A DNA stretch of 64,000 nucleotides, from the NCBI RefSeq assembly GCF_900188445.1, contig NZ_FZOR01000024.1:1-64000 (forward strand). The letters run 5' to 3'. Shown here piece by piece: positions 1 to 7,463 of this stretch. The DNA is from Actinomadura meyerae (GTDB lineage Bacteria > Actinomycetota > Actinomycetes > Streptosporangiales > Streptosporangiaceae). A program made the position numbers and the translations under genes. Each line of letters opens with the position of its first letter. Within the stretch, counting starts at the first letter, position 1. Below the pieces are notes generated by a model, which saw nothing but the letters and a program-made list of their open reading frames with translations, was not told the DNA's origin and searched no databases.

Positions 1-87
1 GAGGCTTCAATCGCTTTCACGAACTCCACATGGACCTGCGACGCCTGTGGATATGTGGATAACACCCTGACGGTCAGGCTAATTTAA
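1..87 (+). pseudogene. possible C-terminal fragment of a TnpB-type (IS200/IS605) protein
   Basis: The frame opening at base 1 reads to a TAA at 85-87. It contains the peptide TWTCDACGYVDN, which resembles the first CxxCG half of the zinc ribbon near the C-terminus of TnpB proteins. The second CxxC half and everything upstream are missing, either degraded or outside the window. The stretch is visibly richer in A and T than its neighbours, as mobile-element scraps often are. With only 28 residues the assignment is weak, and any other zinc-ribbon protein would fit. Confidence 0.3.
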
Positions 88-96
88 CGGCATTGA

Positions 97-900
97 TACC
101 TGGATCTGGCGGATGGCACCGGCGACCAGTTGCTCGCCGCCCTGATCAGCATCGTCCGGCTGTGGTCGCTTCAGGCGGGCGGCTTCCGAGCCGGAGCGGA
201 CCAGGTGCTGCGCGAGGCCCGCCACCAGCTCACCGGCTGGGCGGTGCCCGGATACATCGCCGACCGGTTCACCGCCGCCGAAGCCGCGTTGCGGACGAAT
301 GCCGGGGACACCCGCACGGCCGCGAGACTGCTGGCCGACCAGGTGGGGCCGCCGGACTCGGCCCCGCTGGCGGTCGCTCTCGCACGCACGCAGCTGAGGA
401 ACGGCGACCTGGAGGCGGCGATGCGAACGGCCGCCGGAGCTCCGGACATGGAGCTGGCAACCAGGCTGGAGGCGGGCCTCCTGGAAGCGCTGGCCGCCCA
501 CCGTCTCGGCCGGGACCGACACGCGTCCACGACCCTGGAGAAGACCCTGCGACTCGCTGATCGGGAGCGTTTCCGAGGTGTGTTCATCCGCGAGGGCCTG
601 CCCGCGCGGCGGCTGCTGAGCGCCCACCTGGACTCCGGGACCGCGCACTGGCCGTTCGTCATGGACATCATGGAGTGCGCCGGCGAGCGGACGGATCGCC
701 CTGTCGCGCCGCGCCTGACCGAGCGGGAGCTGACGGTGCTGCGATATCTCCAAAGCGTCCTGACGACGGAGGAGATCGCGGCCGAACTGCACGTCTCGGT
801 CAACACCATGAAGACGCACCTTCGCCACATCTACCGGAAGCTCACCGCCTCCCGGCGCCGGGAGGCGGTGAGCAAGGCGCGGGAGGCTCAGCTCCTCTGA
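97..900 (+). pseudogene. 5'-truncated LuxR-family transcriptional regulator
   Basis: The frame opens directly after a TGA at 94-96 and runs to a TGA at 898-900. The last 65 residues form a LuxR-type helix-turn-helix (RLTERELTVLRYLQ, then EIAAELHVSVNTMKTHLRH), the C-terminal output domain of MalT/LAL-like regulators. Before it lie about 190 residues of helical, TPR-like sequence. No ATPase domain is present, and no ATG or GTG with a ribosome site lies upstream. The only early start is a TTG at 130. The coding sense begins abruptly next to the possible transposon scrap, so I read it as a regulator that lost its front by recombination. A short expressed protein from TTG 130 cannot be excluded. 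Confidence 0.7.
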
Positions 901-1172
901 GCGCCACCGCTCTCTCGTGGTCCGCCGCCGCGGTGACGGTTCCGGAAGGCGCGGAACAGGCGGAGGGGGAACAGGCCGATCAGCGGAGCGCGCCTGCCGA
1001 GATCCTCCCGGTCCTCCCGGTCGAAGGCACGGGCGTAGCGAGCGGCGTCGGCGGCGGTCCCGTACTCCTTGGCACCTCCGGCGCCGCATTTCCGGGCGCA
1101 GGCCCACACCAGAGTGCTCCCTTCACTGGTGAACCGCGGACGATGGCCGAGAAGTCGGCAGGCGAGCGTCAC
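888..1172 (-). CDS. small conserved hypothetical protein, 94 aa
   Basis: This is a short soluble protein with an N-terminal CRLLGHRPRF segment, a WACARKCGAGG cysteine pair and an acidic-basic middle (FDREDREDLGRRAP). The pattern looks like a small metal-binding or single-turn zinc protein found in actinomycetes, but I do not know a function. The GTG start overlaps the TGA of the upstream MFS gene as GTGA, so the two genes are probably translationally coupled. Its end overlaps the converging regulator remnant by 13 bases. Codon use is typical of a real gene. Confidence 0.65.
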   Translation of the reverse strand: MTLACRLLGHRPRFTSEGSTLVWACARKCGAGGAKEYGTAADAARYARAFDREDREDLGRRAPLIGLFPLRLFRAFRNRHRGGGPRESGGAQRS

Positions 1173-3070
1173 TTCCCGTCCTCCCTGGATCCTCCGGGGC
1201 CGTACCTGCTGCGCGTCAGCCGCCGCAGCCGGCCCTCCTTGACCGCCTCGCCCAGTGCGTGCCTGAACCGGCCGGGGCCCCAGCCTCGGGCGCCGACCCG
1301 CTTCGCCAGGTCTCGCCGCTCCACCGGACCGGCCCCGGTCGCGTGGACGAGATCATCGATCTCACGGTCGAGTTCGCGCTCGGAGACCGCCCTCGCCCGG
1401 CTGGGCGTGCCCGCGGTTCCCATCATTCCCGGCGAGTAGGTCTGCGACCCTCCCGGCCCGGGACGGAAGCGCTGCGGCGTCGCCATCTCCCGCTTGCGGC
1501 GCCGGGCGGCACGCTCCCCGGCGCGGCGATCGCGTTCGGCGGCGAGTCGCCTGTCCTCGGGCGGCAGTTCCCGCTTCAGCTCGGCCTGCCGGAGGCTCTC
1601 CTGCTCCTGCGGAGTCGTGGCCTCGGCCTCCTCTGCGGTCAGCGGACGGGCGATGTTCTCCAGCGATTGCTGTTCGGCGCGGACACCGAAGATCAGCTCC
1701 GCGAACCCGCCCAGCAGCATGGCCCCGCACCCGATGAAGAAGCCGAGGGCGACGAGTTCCTGCCGGCCGCTGCCGATGAACTGGCCGAAGAGCGCCGGCC
1801 CGGTGATTCCGCCCACCGCGGTGCCGACCGCGAAGAACAGGGCGATGGCCAGGGCGCGGGTCTCCATCGGGAAGATCTCGCTGACCGTCAGATAGGCGGA
1901 GCTGGCCCCGGCCGACGCGACGAAGAAGCTCAGCGCGACCAGGATGATGAACGTCGTCGAGGTCAGCAGGTCGGCCAGGAGCAGGGCGGCGGTCACCGCT
2001 ATGAGCGCGGCGGAACCGAAATAGGTGCCGGCGATCATCGGCTTCCGGCCGACGGTGTCGAAGAGGCGTCCGAGCAGCAGCGGTCCCATCAGGTTCCCGA
2101 GCGCGAACGCGGCCAGGAAGTAGGGCACCGTGCCGGACGCGACGTCGAAGAAGTCGCTGAGGATCGTCCCCAGGTCGAAGGTGACGGCGTTGTACATGAA
2201 CGCCTGCCCGACGAACAGCGACAGCCCGAGGACAGTGCGGTTGGGATAGCGCTTGACCGTCACGCGCGCGATCTCGCGGAAACTGATCGACCTGCGCTGC
2301 CGCACCGTGAGGCTCTTGCCCGGAGGCGGCAGCGCCTCCCCCGTGTCGCTCTCCACCTCCCGCTCGATCCGGTCGACGATCCGTTCGGCCTCCTGGTCAT
2401 GACCGTGGATGAACAGCCATCGGGGGCTCTCCGGGACACTCCGGCGCACCACCATGATCCCCAGCCCGAGGACCCCGCCGATGGCGAAGGCCAGCCGCCA
2501 GCCGAGATCCGCCGACAGCAGGGCGTCGTTGAGGAGCACGACGCTGCCGAGGCTGCCGATGGCCGCGCCCAGCCAGTAACTGCCGTTGATGGCGAGGTCC
2601 ACCCGGCCGCGGTTGCGGGCGGGGATCAGCTCGTCGATGGCCGAGTTGATGGCCGCGTACTCACCGCCGATACCGGCCCCGGTGAGGAAACGGAACAGGA
2701 ACAGGTACCACTCCTCGGTCGCGAAGGCCGTCGCCACGGTCGCCACCAGGTACAGCCCCAGTGTGATCATGAACAGCTTCTTGCGTCCGAAGCGGTCGGT
2801 GAGCTGGCCGAAGAGCAGCGCGCCGAGGCATGCGCCCGCGACGTAGCAGGCCGCGGCCGTGCCGATGTCACCGCTGGAGATGTCGATGCCGCTGCCCGGC
2901 TCGGTCATCCGGGCCGCGATGGAACCCACGATGGTGACCTCCAGCCCGTCCAGGACCCAGACGGTGCCGAGGCCGATCACGATCCTCCAGTGGAATCTCG
3001 ACCATGGCAGGCGGTCCAGCCGAGCGGGAACACGGGTCTGGATCGTGCCCAGTTCGTCGGCGGTCGTCAT
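1169..3070 (-). CDS. MFS transporter with C-terminal winged-helix-like extension, 633 aa
   Basis: This is a secondary transporter of the major facilitator superfamily, sugar-porter/metabolite:H+ type. Residues about 25-480 hold twelve predicted membrane segments. The loop 2-3 signature GQLTDRFGRKK is present, and its repeat GRLFDTVGRKP appears in the second half. A charged linker (about 500-560, rich in R, E and A) follows. The last 70 residues (SERELDREIDDLVHA through RLRRLTRSRYGP) look like a cytoplasmic helix-turn-helix with a basic wing. The ATG start is preceded by a GGGGGTGAGG ribosome site. The substrate is unknown. The extension is well beyond the usual length of about 450-480 residues. 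Confidence 0.88.
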   Translation of the reverse strand: MTTADELGTIQTRVPARLDRLPWSRFHWRIVIGLGTVWVLDGLEVTIVGSIAARMTEPGSGIDISSGDIGTAAACYVAGACLGALLFGQLTDRFGRKKLFMITLGLYLVATVATAFATEEWYLFLFRFLTGAGIGGEYAAINSAIDELIPARNRGRVDLAINGSYWLGAAIGSLGSVVLLNDALLSADLGWRLAFAIGGVLGLGIMVVRRSVPESPRWLFIHGHDQEAERIVDRIEREVESDTGEALPPPGKSLTVRQRRSISFREIARVTVKRYPNRTVLGLSLFVGQAFMYNAVTFDLGTILSDFFDVASGTVPYFLAAFALGNLMGPLLLGRLFDTVGRKPMIAGTYFGSAALIAVTAALLLADLLTSTTFIILVALSFFVASAGASSAYLTVSEIFPMETRALAIALFFAVGTAVGGITGPALFGQFIGSGRQELVALGFFIGCGAMLLGGFAELIFGVRAEQQSLENIARPLTAEEAEATTPQEQESLRQAELKRELPPEDRRLAAERDRRAGERAARRRKREMATPQRFRPGPGGSQTYSPGMMGTAGTPSRARAVSERELDREIDDLVHATGAGPVERRDLAKRVGARGWGPGRFRHALGEAVKEGRLRRLTRSRYGPGGSREDGK

Positions 3071-3257
3071 GTCCTCACCCCCTTGGAAGGCGGATGCAGC
3101 TATCGGCCAGCATCCGGTGGGAGGGGTGAGCAGGCATCACCCTTGCCAGGTGAAGCGGGGCCCGGTTCCGATGTCACCCGGACCGAGTGATGTGTTCTCA
3201 CCCGAGCCCGGGTCAGGCTCTCTAGGAAAGTCATCCTCATTCGGAAGGGATGCGGAC

Positions 3258-3689
3258 ATGGGCGCTACGGGATTCTCGACCTTCGACAAGACCATCGACA
3301 AGACGAACCACGTGCTGGCGGAGATCGAGCATGCACACGGCTGGTCGAAGGAGGAGCGAAACAAGTCCTACGACGCGCTGCGCGCCGTCCTGCACACGTT
3401 GCGCGACCGGCTCACCGTGGACGAATGCGCGCATCTGGCCGCGCAGCTGCCGTTGCTGGTCCGCGGCGTGTACTACGAGGGCTGGGACCCCAGCCGGGTA
3501 CCGGTGAAAATGGACAGGGAGCAGTTCCTGGAGAGCGTCCGGCGCGGCTTCCCCTATGAGGCCGACGGTGGCATGGAACGGCTGGTGTCCACCGTCCTGC
3601 AGTCGCTGCGCCAGTACGTCACGGAAGGGGAATGGGAGGACATCAAGTCCAGCATTTCCCGGGATCTGCGCCCGCTCATTCCGGTCTAG
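3258..3689 (+). CDS. DUF2267 domain protein, 143 aa
   Basis: The protein matches the DUF2267 family, small helical proteins often found near stress genes in actinobacteria. Typical pieces are FDKTIDKTNHVLAEIE, ALRAVLHTLRDRLTVDE and AAQLPLLVRGVYYEGWDP, followed by a second helical half. No catalytic residues are known for the family. I chose the ATG at 3258 because GGAAGGGA at 3243-3250 sits at proper spacing and similarity begins there. The open frame continues upstream only as noise. The gene diverges from the MFS gene across 187 bases and its tail overlaps the converging regulator by 14 bases. Confidence 0.85.
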   Translation: MGATGFSTFDKTIDKTNHVLAEIEHAHGWSKEERNKSYDALRAVLHTLRDRLTVDECAHLAAQLPLLVRGVYYEGWDPSRVPVKMDREQFLESVRRGFPYEADGGMERLVSTVLQSLRQYVTEGEWEDIKSSISRDLRPLIPV

Positions 3690-6558
3690 CCCGCCTGCGG
3701 GCTGCGCGCGACTCGGTCTCCGTTCCGTCGTCGGGCTCGCCCTCGGGGTTCGCTTCGGGGGGATCGTCGGCATGTTCGAGAACCTGCCGCGCCAGTTCGA
3801 CGCGTGAACGGACGCCGAGTTTGCGGAAGACCTGGCGCAGGTGGAACGCCACGGTGTGGACGCTGATGAACAACTGATCGGCGATGCGCCGGTTGGTGAG
3901 CCCTTGGGCGACGAGCCAGGAGATCCGCTGCTCGGTTCCGGTGAGGCTGCCCCAGCCGGCCGTGGCCCGTTCGCGGTGGTTCCAATGCCGCCGGCGTTCC
4001 CCCATCCGCCGCAGGCGCTTGCGGACGCGGGCGGCGTCGCGTTCGGCGCCGACCGCCACGTAGCACGAGAGAGCCTCGTCGAGGCATTCGATCGTCCGTC
4101 CGCGCGAGCCATCCGCCCCACCCAGCAGCACACCGAGGTCCTCATGGGCGGAGGCGCGCGCCCAGCGGTCGGCGTGCCGCGCGGCCGCGCTCCGCAGGAG
4201 ATCCGGATCGCCGTGCAGCAACCCGCGGGCGTGCGCGCCGGCGGCCTCCAGGCTGGGCAGGCCCGGGTTCGCCTCGGCGAGCCGGTCGGCCGCCGCGACG
4301 ACCTCCTCCGCCGCTCCGGGCTCACCCGCCGCGACCGCCGTCCGGACCAGCCAGGCCGCCGCCGCCGGATCGCAGGTCAGCACCTGGTTGTGCTCCGCCA
4401 GGCCGTCGAGGAGGCGGCGCAGTCCGGGCAGCGCGGCCCGCGAGCCGTCGCACGCCTCGGTCACCTGGGACCGGACCAGCTCGCTCCGGGTCAGGTCGAA
4501 CGGAGGGGGTGCCGGGCCGTCCGCGCCCGCCCCGCCGAGGCCGTGCTCGGCGGCCGTCTCGACATCGCCGGAGCGCAGCGCCGCGCGGGCCAGCTCGGAC
4601 CGGGCGCAGGCGGCCAGCAGGTGCGCCCCGCCCGCGGCGGCCATCTCCAGAGCCGACCTCGCCTCGCGGATCGCCTCCTCCGGCCGCCCCTCCGCGAGAT
4701 GGATGCGTGATCGCACGATCCCGGGGCCGGCCGACCAGCCGTCCCGGCCGATCCCGGCGGCCCCTCCGGTCCCGGGCACCATCGCCCGCCGCGCCTCGTC
4801 CACCAGTCTGACGTCCACCAGGAACGAGGCCAGGATCAGACTGGGGTGGAGCCGACACTCGTCCACGCCGTCGTTGAACGCATGCCGCACACCCGTCCGC
4901 GTGAATTCGAGCGCGCCGACCAGGTCGCCCTCGTCCCAGGCCTGCAGGGCGAGGACGATGAGCGCCCCGGTCACCAGGCCACGGCCGGGCTCATCGTCCG
5001 CCTTGACGATCGCTTTCGCCCGCTCCACCACGCTCCCGTTCAGCTGCAGCCCGGTCTCGGCCTGCAGGAGGGCCAGTTCGGCGCGGTCGCGCACCTCGGC
5101 CGGCAGATCCGGCATGTCCAGCACGGCCTTGGCCGTGTCCGACGCTCTGGCGGCCTGGCCCATCGGCACCAGGACGAAGGACAGCGCGGTCAGCAGTTCG
5201 GCGATGGACGGGCCTGACGCGCACCGGTCGAGCGCGGTCTCGGCGAGCTCGGCGGCTCCCCTGAGGTCACCGGCGGCGACCAGTGTCCGCATCGCCGTCA
5301 TCGTGCGCGCGAACCGCCGCGGATCGGCGGGTTCGGTGAGGTCCAGCGCCCGGTGGGTCAGCTCGGCGGCGGCCGCCGGGGAGGCGTCGAGCATCTCCGC
5401 GCTCGCCCGGTCCAAGCTCCGCAGAACCTCTGGAACGCCCTGGACCGCCCCTGCCATGAGGTGGGTCGCCGCGGCCTCCGCCCGGCCTCCGTGTTCCAGC
5501 AGGGCCCTGCCGATCTGCACGTGCAGCGCCTGCCGGACGGGAGCGGGAATACTCGTGATCATTGATTCGCGAGCCAGGTCGTGCCGGAACACCAGGGCCT
5601 CTTCGTGCGCCGCCAGCAGCCCGGTCGCCAGTATCGCCTCCAGTGATGGCAGTAGGTCGGAGGGAGTGGTGCCGAGCAGGTCGGCGGCGACCAGGGGGTG
5701 GAACGCGGGCCCCAGCATCGCCGCGAGCTCGAGCAGCCGCCGGGCCGGTGGATCCAGGTCGTCCAGGCGGTCCTGGACCAGGAGATGGATCCGCTCCGGC
5801 AGCCGGGAGGTGACGAGACGGGCGTTGCCCTGGGAGATCTCCACCCCGCCCTCGTCCAGCAGCCCCTTCATGAGCTCGATAAGCAACAGCGGGTTGCCGC
5901 CCGCTCTCTCCGCGAGCGCGCGCAGGGCGGGGTCAGGGGACGCACCCAATGCGGCGGTGGCCAGGTCGGAGACGGCCTCGCCCGCCAGGGGGCGGAGCTG
6001 GAGCAGGACGGCGCCGTCCGCCTGCAGGCGGAGGAACAGCCGATCGAGCTCGGCCCCACCGCAGCCGCTGCGGCGCGCGAGAACCCAGCGCACCGGGGAG
6101 GAGGTGAGCCGGGTCGACAGCGTTCGCAGCGCGAGAAGCGTCGCGGGATCGGCCCACTGGAGGTCGTCCATGACGACCAGCAGCGAGGTGGAGCGGGCCC
6201 GCCGCTCCAGCGCGGCCCACAGCCGCTCGGCCGGCCGGTCCTGTCCACCGGTCGGCCGCGAGGGTGGCGCGGGCTCTCGGAGTGCCGACAGCAACAGCTC
6301 CAGGCTCGCGGACCGGCGCAGATCAGGTGCCGTGTCCGCGACCACCACGGCGAAGCCTTCGTCGGCGGCCCTCCGCGCGGCCTCCTCCAGCAGGTGGGTC
6401 CGCCCGATGCCCGGTTCCCCCTCGACGAGGATGATCCCCGGGCCGTCGGTACGCGTGAGCAACTGATCGATGCTCGCTCGTTCCCGTTGGCGCCCGAAGA
6501 TCGCGCCCCGCGTCGGCGGTCTGCCGTCCATGCAGGCACCGTGCCCGGGATCGCGCAT
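3676..6558 (-). CDS. large ATP-binding LuxR-family (LAL) regulator, 960 aa
   Basis: The N-terminus carries an AAA-type ATPase domain: FGRQRER at about 21-27, the P-loop GEPGIGRTH at about 47-55, and Walker B LLVVMDDLQWAD near 150. A long helical TPR-like middle follows. The C-terminal LuxR helix-turn-helix has GSLTGTEQRISWLVAQGL then RIADQLFISVHTVAFHLRQ. This architecture is that of the LAL (MalT-like) activators. The P-loop lysine is replaced by arginine, which in many P-loop proteins lowers ATP hydrolysis. The gene lies between DUF2267 and DUF1931 genes and could control the neighbouring stress genes. The ATG at 6558 is used; a second ATG lies at 6531. Confidence 0.88.
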   Translation of the reverse strand: MRDPGHGACMDGRPPTRGAIFGRQRERASIDQLLTRTDGPGIILVEGEPGIGRTHLLEEAARRAADEGFAVVVADTAPDLRRSASLELLLSALREPAPPSRPTGGQDRPAERLWAALERRARSTSLLVVMDDLQWADPATLLALRTLSTRLTSSPVRWVLARRSGCGGAELDRLFLRLQADGAVLLQLRPLAGEAVSDLATAALGASPDPALRALAERAGGNPLLLIELMKGLLDEGGVEISQGNARLVTSRLPERIHLLVQDRLDDLDPPARRLLELAAMLGPAFHPLVAADLLGTTPSDLLPSLEAILATGLLAAHEEALVFRHDLARESMITSIPAPVRQALHVQIGRALLEHGGRAEAAATHLMAGAVQGVPEVLRSLDRASAEMLDASPAAAAELTHRALDLTEPADPRRFARTMTAMRTLVAAGDLRGAAELAETALDRCASGPSIAELLTALSFVLVPMGQAARASDTAKAVLDMPDLPAEVRDRAELALLQAETGLQLNGSVVERAKAIVKADDEPGRGLVTGALIVLALQAWDEGDLVGALEFTRTGVRHAFNDGVDECRLHPSLILASFLVDVRLVDEARRAMVPGTGGAAGIGRDGWSAGPGIVRSRIHLAEGRPEEAIREARSALEMAAAGGAHLLAACARSELARAALRSGDVETAAEHGLGGAGADGPAPPPFDLTRSELVRSQVTEACDGSRAALPGLRRLLDGLAEHNQVLTCDPAAAAWLVRTAVAAGEPGAAEEVVAAADRLAEANPGLPSLEAAGAHARGLLHGDPDLLRSAAARHADRWARASAHEDLGVLLGGADGSRGRTIECLDEALSCYVAVGAERDAARVRKRLRRMGERRRHWNHRERATAGWGSLTGTEQRISWLVAQGLTNRRIADQLFISVHTVAFHLRQVFRKLGVRSRVELARQVLEHADDPPEANPEGEPDDGTETESRAARRRARPE

Positions 6559-6665
6559 GGGATACGCGTCCCCGAGCGCGGCTCGGTCCCGTTCTTGGTC
6601 GGGTCAGGTCAACATTGCACAAGGACGGGTCATCTGCCGCGAACCGGTCGGAGTAGCGGTCCGGG

Positions 6666-7115
6666 TCACAGGAGCAGGTCGAAGATGCGCTGCACTCGCT
6701 CCCACTGCAGGGTCTGCGGGTTGCGCCTGTCCGGGAACACGATCCGGAAGGCCTGCGACAGCGCGTAGGAGAGGCCGCCCGCGATCTCGGGGAGCTTCTC
6801 GTCCGTGACATCGCGGACTGCGAGGTCCAGTGGCGGCCGCCTCGCCAGCAGCTCCAGGATCGGCTCGACCTCGATCTCCTCGTCCAACTGGCGGAACTTG
6901 TGGATGCTCTCCTGCAGGCCCTTCGTGATCGGCAGGTCGGACGGCTCGATGATGTCGCGCCCGTTCGCCTTCGCCGCGGCCTGCCCGATGAGGAGGAGGT
7001 CGTACAGCTTGGCGTCGAGGAAGTCGTGGTAGCGCCGCAGATCATTCTTGTCGACGTCCAGCCCGGCGGCAGCCTTGAAGAAGCGCTCGAACCTGCTGAT
7101 CCCCATCACGGCCAT
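6666..7115 (-). CDS. DUF1931 histone-fold protein, 149 aa
   Basis: The protein matches the DUF1931 family, whose solved members (for example from Aquifex) carry a pseudo-dimeric pair of histone folds. It starts GISRFERFFKAAAGLDVDKN, continues DIIEPSDLPITKGLQESIHK, then carries a second helix-strand-helix set ending RIVFPDRRNPQTLQWERVQR. The position of IEPSDLPI matches the strand loop that precedes histone helix 3. It may bind DNA or act as a small scaffold; the role in bacteria is not established. It diverges from the dnaK operon across 348 bases. The start is ATG with AGAGGGGGCGG upstream. Confidence 0.8.
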   Translation of the reverse strand: MAVMGISRFERFFKAAAGLDVDKNDLRRYHDFLDAKLYDLLLIGQAAAKANGRDIIEPSDLPITKGLQESIHKFRQLDEEIEVEPILELLARRPPLDLAVRDVTDEKLPEIAGGLSYALSQAFRIVFPDRRNPQTLQWERVQRIFDLLL

Positions 7116-7463
7116 GGAACCGCCCCCTCTGTCTTCTCCTGCCGAAGCGGAAGGACTTTCTTGCAGCCTCCGCGTCCAGGGGGCCCGTCACATCATCAGA
7201 TCTTGTAGACCCGGCTCAGGCGACGAGACCGCCCGCCCGCACCGGTCGGATGTCAGACCCGCTTGGCGCCCGCGCGGGCCGCCTTACGTTCACGGTGGCT
7301 TCACCGACTCCCCCGGGTGGGCGCCGACCAGAGACCTACACGGTCGGTGGATGTGCCGGGCCCACCGATGACGCAGCGTTGATGACGAAGGCGTTGCCGG
7401 CCTCCGGCAACGGTGTACGCCATCTCGCCGGGATGCGCGGTGAGAACCATCGGAAGGAACCTG
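7116..7463 (+). promoter_or_regulatory. divergent control region between DUF1931 gene and dnaK operon
   Basis: This 348-base stretch holds no gene. A candidate sigma-70-like promoter facing dnaK is TTGGCG at 7263-7268 and TACGTT at 7285-7290 with a 16-base spacer; this is weak. A perfect hairpin lies at 7392-7412. The ribosome site GGAAGGA at 7452-7458 serves dnaK. I looked for the HspR operator (HAIR, CTTGAGT-N7-ACTCAAG) and the HrcA operator (CIRCE) and saw neither, which is unusual for an actinobacterial dnaK operon. Confidence 0.4.
7392..7412. repeat. perfect inverted repeat in dnaK leader
   Basis: CGTTGCCGG at 7392-7400 and CCGGCAACG at 7404-7412 are exact reverse complements around a 3-base loop (CCT), 52 bases upstream of the dnaK ATG. 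It could be an operator or an RNA hairpin in the leader. Confidence 0.6.

Noticed and set aside
2859..3257. Longer N-terminus for the DUF2267 protein
   Set aside because: The extra sequence lies opposite the MFS gene and in the intergenic region, and the ribosome site fits ATG 3258.
7116..7463. HAIR or CIRCE heat-shock operator before dnaK
   Set aside because: I looked for both consensus forms and saw no convincing match.
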